Assembly: GCA_020025345.1 (NCBI GenBank) | Contig: JAHHSH010000041.1 | Coordinates: forward strand, 1 to 16,291 | DNA length: 16,291 bases | DNA from: Oscillospiraceae bacterium | GTDB taxonomy: Bacteria > Bacillota > Clostridia > Oscillospirales > Oscillospiraceae | Reading direction: 5' to 3' | In this document: positions 6,147 through 12,578 of the stretch, piece by piece | How positions within the stretch are numbered: position 1 is the stretch's first letter | How the letters are laid out: each line of letters starts with the position of its first letter | The notes under the pieces: generated by a model | Databases searched by the model: none | Seen by the model: the letters and a program-made list of their open reading frames with translations, nothing else | What the model was told of the DNA's origin: nothing | Position numbers and translations under genes: made by a program

Positions 6147-6199
6147 GCAAAAGGATGGACGTATGTCCATTACTTACGAAAGGAAAGGTATTGAGAATT

Positions 6200-7405
6200 A
6201 TGAAAAAGTTTCTTGCACTGATTCTTGCTCTCGTTATGGCTCTGAGCTTGGTCGCTTGCGGCGGCGGCGATAAGGGCGGCGAGAAGGAAGATGAAAAGAC
6301 CATCACCGATAAGGTCGCTATGATCACCGACTACGGCGATATCACCGACCAGTCCTTCAACCAGACCACTTATGAGGCCTGCAAGGCATTTGCCGAGAAG
6401 AACAATGTGGAGTTCACCTACAAAAAGCCCGCCGGCGATAACACCGCTGACCGTGTGGCTATGATCGAGCAGGCTGTCGATGAGGGTTACAACGTCATCG
6501 TGATGCCCGGCTTCGCTTTTGCTGGTGCTATCGTTGCTGTTCAGGACGAGTATCCCGATGTGAAGTTCATCGCTCTGGACGTCAGCCAGTTCGACATCGA
6601 GGACAACTTCTATAACCATGATGGGGAGGGTAACCGTACCGATCTGATTGATCCCTCCAACGAGCCCCACGTTGCTGCCAACGTCTACGCCTGCGTGTAT
6701 CAGGAAGAGCTGTGCGGCTACATGGCCGGTTACGCTGCTGTGAAGCTGGGCTATGAGAAGCTGGGCTTCCTGGGCGGCATGGCTGTTCCCGCTGTTATGC
6801 GTTACGGCTACGGCTACATTCAGGGTATGGATGCTGCTGCCAAGGAGCTGGACAAGAAGGTCGAGCTGAACTTCATCTATGGTAATGCATTCAGCGGCAA
6901 CCCCGACATCACGGCTGTCATGGATACTTGGTATGCTGGCGGCACGCAGGTCGTGTTTGCCTGCGGCGGCGGTATCTACACCTCTGCTGTTGAGGCTTCC
7001 AAGAAGGTCGAGGGCACCAAGGTCATCGGTGTTGACACCGATCAGGCTGGTGTGATTGCTGCTTCTGCCGGCGATGCTGATAACTCCCGTACTCTGACCT
7101 CCGCTATGAAGGGTCTGTATCCCGCTACCTTTGATACTCTGACCGATGTTATCGTCAACGGTAACTGGGAAAAGTACTCCGGCAAGGTGGAGACTCTGGG
7201 TCTGGTCAGCGCCGAGAATCCCGAGCTGAACTACGTGCAGATCCCCATGGAGAGCACCCAGTGGAACGACCAGTTCACTAAGGACGACTACACCGCTATG
7301 GTGAAGGATATGGTGGAAGGCAAGATCACTGTCTCCAGCGACATCAGTGCTATGCCTGCTACGACCAATGTGACTGTGAACGATCAGGGCCGTATTGGTG
7401 GCTAA
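6200..7405 (+). CDS. BMP-family nucleoside-binding lipoprotein of an ABC importer
   Basis: A 401-aa extracellular substrate-binding protein anchored by lipid. Residues 1-20 are a lipoprotein signal (MKKFLALILALVMALSLVAC, Cys20 acylated), followed by a Gly/Lys/Glu linker. The mature part has the BMP (basic membrane protein, PnrA/BmpA/NupN) fold. It starts KVAMITDYGDITDQSFNQTT, where the DxSFN motif shapes the nucleoside pocket, then continues through VIVMPGFAFAGAI, YPDVKFIALDV, EELCGYMAGYAA and LGFLGGMAVPAVMRYGYGYI. Characterised members bind purine and pyrimidine nucleosides. The ATG at 6200 is preceded by AGGAAAGG; the in-frame upstream ATGs lie before the hairpin and would misplace the signal peptide. 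It has its own promoter and terminator, separate from the ATPase and permeases next door that it should serve. Confidence 0.93.
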   Translation: MKKFLALILALVMALSLVACGGGDKGGEKEDEKTITDKVAMITDYGDITDQSFNQTTYEACKAFAEKNNVEFTYKKPAGDNTADRVAMIEQAVDEGYNVIVMPGFAFAGAIVAVQDEYPDVKFIALDVSQFDIEDNFYNHDGEGNRTDLIDPSNEPHVAANVYACVYQEELCGYMAGYAAVKLGYEKLGFLGGMAVPAVMRYGYGYIQGMDAAAKELDKKVELNFIYGNAFSGNPDITAVMDTWYAGGTQVVFACGGGIYTSAVEASKKVEGTKVIGVDTDQAGVIAASAGDADNSRTLTSAMKGLYPATFDTLTDVIVNGNWEKYSGKVETLGLVSAENPELNYVQIPMESTQWNDQFTKDDYTAMVKDMVEGKITVSSDISAMPATTNVTVNDQGRIGG

Positions 7406-7421
7406 TTGCTTCTAAAGTTTT

Positions 7422-7457
7422 AAAAGAAGACGGGTTAAAAACCCGTCTTCTTTTTTT
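7422..7457 (+). terminator. Strong terminator after the BMP lipoprotein gene
   Basis: GAAGACGGGT (7426-7435) pairs with ACCCGTCTTC (7441-7450), extended by an A-run/T-run, and is followed by seven T residues (7451-7457). It separates the binding-protein transcript from the ATPase and permease genes. Confidence 0.92.
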
Positions 7458-7500
7458 GCGCGAATGGGCAAACTTTCCGTTGGATTTCCACAAATAAACT

Positions 7501-7529
7501 TTGATTTATACAAGAAAATATAGTATACT
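7501..7529 (+). promoter_or_regulatory. Promoter of the nucleoside ABC ATPase-permease operon
   Basis: TTGATT (7501-7506) and TATACT (7524-7529) are exactly 17 bp apart. The -10 box lies inside a perfect 14-bp palindrome, TATAGTATACTATA (7519-7532), which may bind a dimeric regulator. Transcription should begin near A7537, only 3 nt before the first helix of the leader fold. Confidence 0.82.
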
Positions 7530-7536
7530 ATACTCT

Positions 7537-7600
7537 ACACATGGTTTCCGTCCCCGTAGAGTCGTGTACGGGCCATGAAAACGGAAGGAGGGCGTTTAAC
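7537..7600 (+). promoter_or_regulatory. Candidate pseudoknot leader (putative translational riboswitch)
   Basis: The whole ~64-nt leader can fold compactly. Helix S1 is CATGG (7540-7544) with CCATG (7573-7577). Helix S2 is TTCCGT (7546-7551) with ACGGAA (7581-7586), extendable by a T-G pair (7545/7587). The order S1-S2-S1'-S2' makes it an H-type pseudoknot. Between S2 and S1' sits a perfect 6-bp hairpin, CCCGTA/TACGGG (7553-7572, 8-nt loop). The first loop is 0-1 nt and the last is AAA (7578-7580), compatible with crossing a 6-bp and a 5-bp helix. S2' runs into the SD AAGGAGG (7585-7591), so folding would hinder ribosome binding. I do not recognise a known class. The fold is derived by hand and untested. 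Confidence 0.5.
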
Positions 7601-9139
7601 TTGGAAACTCAGTATGCTATTGAAATGCTGAATATTACCAAAAAGTTCCCAGGTATCATCGCCAATGATAACATCACATTGCAGCTGCGCAAAGGTGAAA
7701 TTCATGCGCTGCTGGGTGAAAACGGCGCGGGCAAATCCACGCTGATGTCTGTTCTGTTCGGACTTTATCAGCCGGAGGAAGGCATCATCAAGAAGGATGG
7801 ACAGGTGGTCTCCATCAAGGACCCCAATGACGCCAACGCGCTGGGAATTGGCATGGTTCACCAGCACTTCAAATTGGTGGAGTGCTTTACTGTGCTGGAT
7901 AACATTATTATGGGTGTGGAGCCCACAAAGTGTGGATTTTTGCAGAAAAAAGTGGCGCGGGAAAAAGTAATGGCTCTTTCGGAGAAGTATGGTCTCCGAA
8001 TAGATCCGGATGCCCTCATCGAGGACATCACCGTGGGTATGCAGCAGCGTACCGAGATCTTGAAGATGCTGTACCGCGATAATGAGATCCTCATTTTCGA
8101 CGAGCCCACAGCTGTGCTGACGCCGCAGGAGATCGACGAGCTGATGGTGATCATGAAGAATCTGGCGGCCGAGGGCAAGTCCATCCTCTTCATCTCCCAC
8201 AAGCTGGCGGAGATCATGGCAGTGGCAGATCGCTGCACCGTGCTGCGCAAGGGTAAGTACATCGGCACCGTAGAGACGGCCAACACGACCATGGAGGAGC
8301 TGTCTGCCATGATGGTGGGCCGCAATGTTAACTTCCATGTGGAAAAGAAGCCCTGTGAGCCGGGCGAAGTGGTGCTGGACGTGCAGCATATGACGGTGCC
8401 CTCCAAAACGCACAATAATAACGCGGTAAAGGACGTGTCGCTGCAGGTGCGCCGCGGCGAGATCGTGTGCCTTGCCGGTATCGACGGCAACGGACAGACG
8501 GAATTCGTCTACGGGCTGACGGGTCTGGAGCATATCTCCGGCGGCAAGATCACGCTCTGCGGTGAGGATATCACCAAGGCGTCGATCCGCCACCGTAACC
8601 TCAAGGGCATGAGCCATATTCCCGAGGATCGCCATAAGCACGGTCTGGTGCTGGATTATTCGCTGGAGGACAATCTGGTGCTGCAGCGGTATTTTGAACC
8701 GGAATTTACGGATAAGCTGGGCTTTTTGCGCCGGGATAATATCCGCAAGTACGCTCAGAAGCTGATCGACCAGTACGATGTTCGCTCCGGACAGGGCCCC
8801 ATCACGACGGCTCGCAGTATGTCCGGTGGTAACCAGCAGAAGGCCATCGTGGCGCGTGAAATCGACAAGGAGCCCGAACTTCTGGTGGCTGTCCAGCCCA
8901 CCCGTGGTCTGGACGTGGGCGCTATCGAGTATATCCACAAGCAGCTGGTGGCCCAGCGCGACGCCGGTAAGGCGGTGCTGCTGGTGTCTCTGGAGCTGGA
9001 TGAGGTGATGGATGTGCCCGACCGTATTTTGGTCATGTATGAGGGCGAGATCGTGGGCGAGCTGGATCCCAAGACCACGACCCAGGAGGAACTGGGTCTC
9101 TACATGGCAGGCGCCAAGAGAGATGAGGTGAAGGCATGA
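7601..9139 (+). CDS. Nucleoside ABC importer, double ATPase subunit (NupO/YufO type)
   Basis: A 512-aa cytosolic protein with two fused nucleotide-binding domains that powers import through the two permeases downstream. Domain 1 is complete: Walker A GENGAGKST (39-47), signature region VGMQQR (145-150), Walker B ILIFDEPT (163-170) and switch His200. Domain 2 has a degenerate Walker A without Lys (GIDGNGQTE, 293-301), a good signature SGGNQQK (408-414), and LLVAVQPTRG (427-436) instead of a normal Walker B. That asymmetry is standard for the RbsA/NupO branch. I chose TTG at 7601 because GGAAGGAGG (7583-7591) ends 9 nt before it and METQYAIEMLNITKKF is the family's normal beginning. An in-frame ATG at 7541 would start inside the leader fold, with no SD. 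The stop overlaps the next start (ATGA). Confidence 0.93.
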   Translation: METQYAIEMLNITKKFPGIIANDNITLQLRKGEIHALLGENGAGKSTLMSVLFGLYQPEEGIIKKDGQVVSIKDPNDANALGIGMVHQHFKLVECFTVLDNIIMGVEPTKCGFLQKKVAREKVMALSEKYGLRIDPDALIEDITVGMQQRTEILKMLYRDNEILIFDEPTAVLTPQEIDELMVIMKNLAAEGKSILFISHKLAEIMAVADRCTVLRKGKYIGTVETANTTMEELSAMMVGRNVNFHVEKKPCEPGEVVLDVQHMTVPSKTHNNNAVKDVSLQVRRGEIVCLAGIDGNGQTEFVYGLTGLEHISGGKITLCGEDITKASIRHRNLKGMSHIPEDRHKHGLVLDYSLEDNLVLQRYFEPEFTDKLGFLRRDNIRKYAQKLIDQYDVRSGQGPITTARSMSGGNQQKAIVAREIDKEPELLVAVQPTRGLDVGAIEYIHKQLVAQRDAGKAVLLVSLELDEVMDVPDRILVMYEGEIVGELDPKTTTQEELGLYMAGAKRDEVKA

Positions 9140-10293
9140 AAAAGAAAAATCCGTTGAAGAGCAACGGCGTGCAGACACTGCTGGCATCTCTGATGTGCGT
9201 GCTGCTGGGTTTGCTGCTGGGCTATATCGTGCTGCTGTTCATCAATCCTGCCGGTGCCGGACAGGCTATCGTGGCGGTGGTGAAGAACTTCCTGAACTAC
9301 AGTAAGTCCTCCATGCAGCTGAAGTATCTGGGCAATACGCTGGTCAAGACGGCACCGCTTCTGATGTGCTCGTTGTCCATCCTCTTTGCCTATAAGGTGG
9401 GCCTTTTCAATATCGGCGTGGCCGGTCAGTACTGTGCCGGTATCGGCGTGGGCCTGTATGCGGCGCTTGCTTGGAATATGCCCTGGTGGGTCTGCATGCT
9501 GCTGGCGATGGTAGCCGGTGCGCTGCTGGGTGCCATCAGCGGCCTGCTGAAGTCCTACTGCAACGTCAACGAGGTTATTTCCGGTATTATGCTCAACTGG
9601 ATCACTCTGTATCTGGTGAATATGCTGCTGACACAGGTGAAGGAGGAGACCAGCCCCTATACATATCTGCTGGCCTCCAAGAACCCCGGTGCCCTGCTGC
9701 CCTCTCTGGGACTGGGCAAGCTCTTTAACAATAACCAGTATGTGGGTCTGGCCATTCCGCTGTCTATCGTGTGTGCGATTCTGGTGTGGGTGGTGCTGGA
9801 AAAGACCCGCTTCGGCTACGAGTTGAAGGCCACCGGTAACAATAAGAACGCCGCAAAGTACTGTGGTATGGCAGAAAAGCGGAACATTATTCTGACGCTG
9901 GCCATCGGTGGTGCACTGGCAGGTATGGGTGCCGCGATGCTGTACCTCACCGGCTATGAGCAGTGGCAGTGCAGTACGTCTTCCGTACCTGCCATGGGCT
10001 TTAACGGCATCGCCGCTGCATTTCTGGGCGGTTTGCATCCGGTGGGTGCTATCCTGTCCTCTTTCTTCATCCAGCATATCACCGTGGGTGGTGCGTATGT
10101 GGATAAGACCATGTACTGTTCTCAGATCTCTGATCTGATTTCGTCGATGATCATTTACCTGTGCGGCTTCGTTCTCTTTATGAAGCACGCCATCAATGTG
10201 GGCATTGCCAAGCGTGAGGAGAAAGCGGCGCTGAAGGCGGCGCAGCAGCCGACGCAGGCAGATGCTTCTGAGGAGAAAGGAGGCGATCAGTAA
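9136..10293 (+). CDS. Nucleoside ABC importer, permease subunit 1 (NupP/YufP type)
   Basis: A 385-aa integral membrane protein of the BPD_transp_2 (branched-chain amino acid/ribose/nucleoside) permease family. After a short basic N-terminus there is one transmembrane segment (about 14-37) and a loop. The conserved core follows: LGNTLVKTAPLLMCSLSILF, KVGLFNIGVAGQYCAGIG, then the NEVISGIMLNWI segment that faces the ATPase, and later GMGAAMLYLTGYEQW and FNGIAAAFLGG. The C-terminal 30 residues are charged and Ala/Lys/Glu-rich and probably cytosolic. The start overlaps the ATPase stop by 4 nt, and its stop overlaps the start of permease 2, so the three genes are translationally coupled. It forms a heterodimeric channel with the next protein. 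Confidence 0.93.
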   Translation: MKKKNPLKSNGVQTLLASLMCVLLGLLLGYIVLLFINPAGAGQAIVAVVKNFLNYSKSSMQLKYLGNTLVKTAPLLMCSLSILFAYKVGLFNIGVAGQYCAGIGVGLYAALAWNMPWWVCMLLAMVAGALLGAISGLLKSYCNVNEVISGIMLNWITLYLVNMLLTQVKEETSPYTYLLASKNPGALLPSLGLGKLFNNNQYVGLAIPLSIVCAILVWVVLEKTRFGYELKATGNNKNAAKYCGMAEKRNIILTLAIGGALAGMGAAMLYLTGYEQWQCSTSSVPAMGFNGIAAAFLGGLHPVGAILSSFFIQHITVGGAYVDKTMYCSQISDLISSMIIYLCGFVLFMKHAINVGIAKREEKAALKAAQQPTQADASEEKGGDQ

Positions 10294-11234
10294 TGATACT
10301 GCTGCTGCAATATACATTGACCTTCGCCTCTGTGCTGATCCTTGTGGCACTGGGCGGCTGCTTTGCCGAGCACTCCGGCGTCATCAACCTGGGTCTGGAA
10401 GGCATCATGATTATGGGCGCCTTGGGCGGCGCATTGACCATGCGCTATGTGCCTACCGGCAGCCCGGCTATTGTTATGATTTTGGCGGTGCTGGTGGTCT
10501 CTGCTCTGGTGGGCGTGATATACTCCATGCTGCTGGCGGTGGCCTGCATCAACTTTAAGGCGGATCAGACCATTGTCGGTACGGCCTTGAATATGCTGGG
10601 TGTGGCGGCAGCCACCGTCATCGTCAAGGCCATCAATACGGCGGCCAACCCCGATGACGTATCCTCTGTGATTCAGTACGCAGGCCCCAAGCAGGCGTTT
10701 CTGGTGAATATCGGCGGCTTTGAGTTCAACTGGTTCATGGTCGTTACTCTGATCGCTCTGATCTTCGCCTATGTGACGCTCTATAAGACCCGCTTCGGCC
10801 TTCGCATGATGGCCTGTGGTGAGCATCCGCAGGCGGCGGACAGCGTGGGTATCAACGTCTATAAGATGCGCTGGGCCGGTGTGATGATCTCCGGTGCTCT
10901 GGGCGGCTTGGGCGGTATCGTGTTTATCACCGCCGGCGTGTCCGAGTGGCGCTTTGAGTACGGCGTGGCCGGCTTTGGCTTCCTGTCTCTGGCGGTGATG
11001 ATCTTCGGCCAGTGGAAGCCGATCCGTATCGCACTGGCGGCATTGCTGTTCGGCCTGTTCCGTGCCCTGTCCAACGTGTACATGGGTATCGACTTCATGG
11101 CCTCGCTGAATATTCCCAGCCAGGTGTACAACATGATGCCCTATATCATCTCCCTGATCGTTCTGGCCTTCACTTCCAAGAAGTCCCGTGCGCCTAAGGC
11201 AGAGGGTATCCCCTACGACAAGGGACAGCGCTAA
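10293..11234 (+). CDS. Nucleoside ABC importer, permease subunit 2 (NupQ/YufQ type)
   Basis: A 313-aa polytopic membrane permease, the partner of the preceding gene. The signature FAEHSGVINLGLEGIMIMGA (about 28-47) is the family's hallmark and parallels VGLFNIGVAGQ in permease 1. ADQTIVGTALNMLGVA is the ATPase-contact loop, and further helices lead to a basic tail (SKKSRAPKAEG). The ATG at 10293 shares a base with the TAA of permease 1, and AAAGGAGG lies 9 nt upstream. The terminator follows 17 nt after the stop codon, so this is the last gene of the transcript. Substrate specificity (purine, pyrimidine or both) cannot be read from the sequence. Confidence 0.93.
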   Translation: MILLLQYTLTFASVLILVALGGCFAEHSGVINLGLEGIMIMGALGGALTMRYVPTGSPAIVMILAVLVVSALVGVIYSMLLAVACINFKADQTIVGTALNMLGVAAATVIVKAINTAANPDDVSSVIQYAGPKQAFLVNIGGFEFNWFMVVTLIALIFAYVTLYKTRFGLRMMACGEHPQAADSVGINVYKMRWAGVMISGALGGLGGIVFITAGVSEWRFEYGVAGFGFLSLAVMIFGQWKPIRIALAALLFGLFRALSNVYMGIDFMASLNIPSQVYNMMPYIISLIVLAFTSKKSRAPKAEGIPYDKGQR

Positions 11235-11251
11235 AGCTCTATCCAACAATC

Positions 11252-11280
11252 AAAAAGACGGCCTTCGGGCCGTCTTTTTT
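11252..11280. terminator. Bidirectional UUCG-loop terminator between permease 2 and ylbJ
   Basis: AAAAAGACGGCC (11252-11263) pairs with GGCCGTCTTTTT (11268-11279) around the stable tetraloop TTCG. Flanking A- and T-runs make it work on both strands, closing the importer operon from the left and ylbJ from the right. Confidence 0.94.
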
Positions 11281-11289
11281 GCGCTCTTT

Positions 11290-12189
11290 TCATGGAAAAA
11301 GCAGTACCACAGCCGCGGCCAATCCTGCCGAGAGCAGGGCGTGGAGCGATTTTGCCCGAAGATAGGGGGACATGGATAGCCCTGTATCTGCCAGCACGGC
11401 GGCTGTCTGGCAGTGGACGCTGCACCCGCCCCAGCCGAGGAGGGCGGCGGCTATGATGAAATCGCCCGGTGCTGTACCAAGGCGAACCACGCCGCAGGTC
11501 AGCTCCACGAAGCCCAGTGCCAGCGGGTGGGAAATATGGATGCACTTGCTGACAAGCTGCAGCACGACTTGGAAAAAGGTGATGAAGCTGCACAGCTGGA
11601 TACAGGTCAGTCCCGCGCCACCGATGGATTCCACCAATGCTGTGGAAAATGGGATTTCAGTGGTGGGAGAGACCACGGCCATGCGCTTCGGCATCGGTGC
11701 CTTTCGGCAGAGAAGCAGACCTGTCAGCAGGGCGGCGGTGACGTGGATGAGGTAGAGCGTCAGTCCGGTTTTGGCGCTGCCGAAGAGGCTGCCCACCATG
11801 GAGATGATGAAGGCGGGGCCTGCGTTGTTGCAGAAATTCAAAAGCCGCTGTGCCTCTGCACGGTCGATTTCGCCGCTGTGCAAGAGGGATGCCACTGTCC
11901 GTGCGCCTAAGGGATAGCCGCCCAAGAGCCCCAGAAGCAGCGCCGTCGCACCGCTGCCGCTGCAGTGGAAAAGCCGTTCCATCACCGCCGAGAGCAGCCG
12001 CCCTGCGGCGGAGGCACAGCCCAGCGACACCAGAAGTGATGAGGCTGCCATGAGGGGAAAAAGGGCGGGAAGAACCGAGACGGCGCATAGATGGAGCGCC
12101 TGTCGTGTCAGTTCTGCTGCCTGCGGGGCAGAGCATAGGAGCAACAGGAGCAACCCCAGCGCTGCCAAGGTAGAGAATATGCGTTTCAT
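11290..12189 (-). CDS. ylbJ: Sporulation integral membrane protein YlbJ (nucleoside-recognition/Gate domain)
   Basis: A 299-aa polytopic membrane protein. An N-terminal hydrophobic segment (about 4-20) precedes the conserved ALFPLMAASSLLVSLG segment. GLLGGYPLGARTVASLL, then LNFCNNAGPAFIISMVGSLF, then GLTLYLIHVTAALL are the typical YlbJ/Gate-domain blocks. In Bacillus, ylbJ is a sigma-E gene needed for spore cortex and dipicolinic acid-related steps (family knowledge). At 299 aa it is shorter than the B. subtilis protein. The start is ATG 12189: an upstream in-frame ATG at 12207 actually contains the SD (GGAGGAGGG), so it cannot be the start. It is divergent from yqfC, another sporulation gene, which fits the assignment. 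I found no convincing sigma-E promoter. Confidence 0.88.
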   Translation of the reverse strand: MKRIFSTLAALGLLLLLLCSAPQAAELTRQALHLCAVSVLPALFPLMAASSLLVSLGCASAAGRLLSAVMERLFHCSGSGATALLLGLLGGYPLGARTVASLLHSGEIDRAEAQRLLNFCNNAGPAFIISMVGSLFGSAKTGLTLYLIHVTAALLTGLLLCRKAPMPKRMAVVSPTTEIPFSTALVESIGGAGLTCIQLCSFITFFQVVLQLVSKCIHISHPLALGFVELTCGVVRLGTAPGDFIIAAALLGWGGCSVHCQTAAVLADTGLSMSPYLRAKSLHALLSAGLAAAVVLLFP

Positions 12190-12239
12190 AGATGTCCCTC
12201 CTCCCATAAAAGGCTATGCTTGCCCGCCGAGAACCAGAC

Positions 12240-12268
12240 CACCGCAGGCAAGTTTTCCACCTGCGGTG
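12240..12268. repeat. 9-bp inverted repeat between divergent ylbJ and yqfC
   Basis: CACCGCAGG (12240-12248) and CCTGCGGTG (12260-12268) form a perfect 9-bp inverted repeat with an 11-nt spacer, centred in the 107-bp gap between two divergent sporulation genes. There is no T-run. It could be a shared operator or an RNA hairpin; neither is shown. Confidence 0.45.
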
Positions 12269-12296
12269 CATAAAGTGTTCCGTATGGAGGTGGCGT

Positions 12297-12578
12297 ATGG
12301 ATATGCGGAATTTATCCCGGGTGGGACTGGAGGCCATGGAGCGGTTGGATCTGCCCGGAGACTTGGCGGCAGGCGTGCCGCGCATGGAGCTTGTGGGCAA
12401 TCGCCAGTTTTTCATGGTGGAGCACAAGGGGGTGCTGTCCTACAGCCCAGAGGCGGTGGAAATCGGAGGCGGCAGCATTGTGGTGCGTCTCACAGGCCGG
12501 GAGCTGCAGCTGCTGGCGATGACGGATGGAGAACTGCGCGTGGGCGGCTATATTGAGAAAGTGGAGCTGGTGGTATAA
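12297..12578 (+). CDS. yqfC: Sporulation protein YqfC (YabP/YqfC family)
   Basis: A 93-aa protein of the YabP/YqfC family. The pattern is LPGDLAAGVPRMELVGNRQF, then VEHKGVLSYSPEAVEI, then VVRLTGRELQLLAMTDGELR, then GYIEKVEL, close to the family consensus over its full length. In Bacillus it is made in the mother cell under sigma-E; its biochemical role is unclear. I chose ATG 12297, 6 nt after GGAGG (12286-12290). The in-frame ATG at 12303 is an alternative at 12-nt spacing. Its stop codon shares a base with the yqfD start, so they are coupled, as in other spore formers. Confidence 0.9.
   Translation: MDMRNLSRVGLEAMERLDLPGDLAAGVPRMELVGNRQFFMVEHKGVLSYSPEAVEIGGGSIVVRLTGRELQLLAMTDGELRVGGYIEKVELVV

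Noticed and set aside
7541..7600. ATG at 7541 as the start of the ABC ATPase
   Set aside because: It lies 4 nt from the expected RNA start with no SD, inside the leader fold, and adds 20 residues foreign to the family. TTG 7601 has a strong SD and the normal N-terminus.
7537..7600. Purine riboswitch upstream of the nucleoside importer
   Set aside because: The three-helix purine aptamer core and its conserved loop sequences are absent, and the leader is too short.
7535..9187. A 550-codon open frame antisense to the ABC ATPase gene
   Set aside because: His/Gln/Leu-rich composition with no recognisable domain; it is the complement of a well-supported gene in GC-rich DNA.
9100..10350. A 416-codon open frame antisense to permease 1
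   Set aside because: It mirrors a clear permease gene, and its Gln/His/Arg-rich translation is typical of an antisense shadow.
12190..12207. ATG at 12207 as the ylbJ start
   Set aside because: Those codons are themselves the SD (GGAGGAGGG) of the ATG at 12189.
12269..12276. CATAAAGT as a sigma-E -10 box for yqfC
   Set aside because: No matching -35 element lies at the right distance, and the start would leave almost no leader before the SD.
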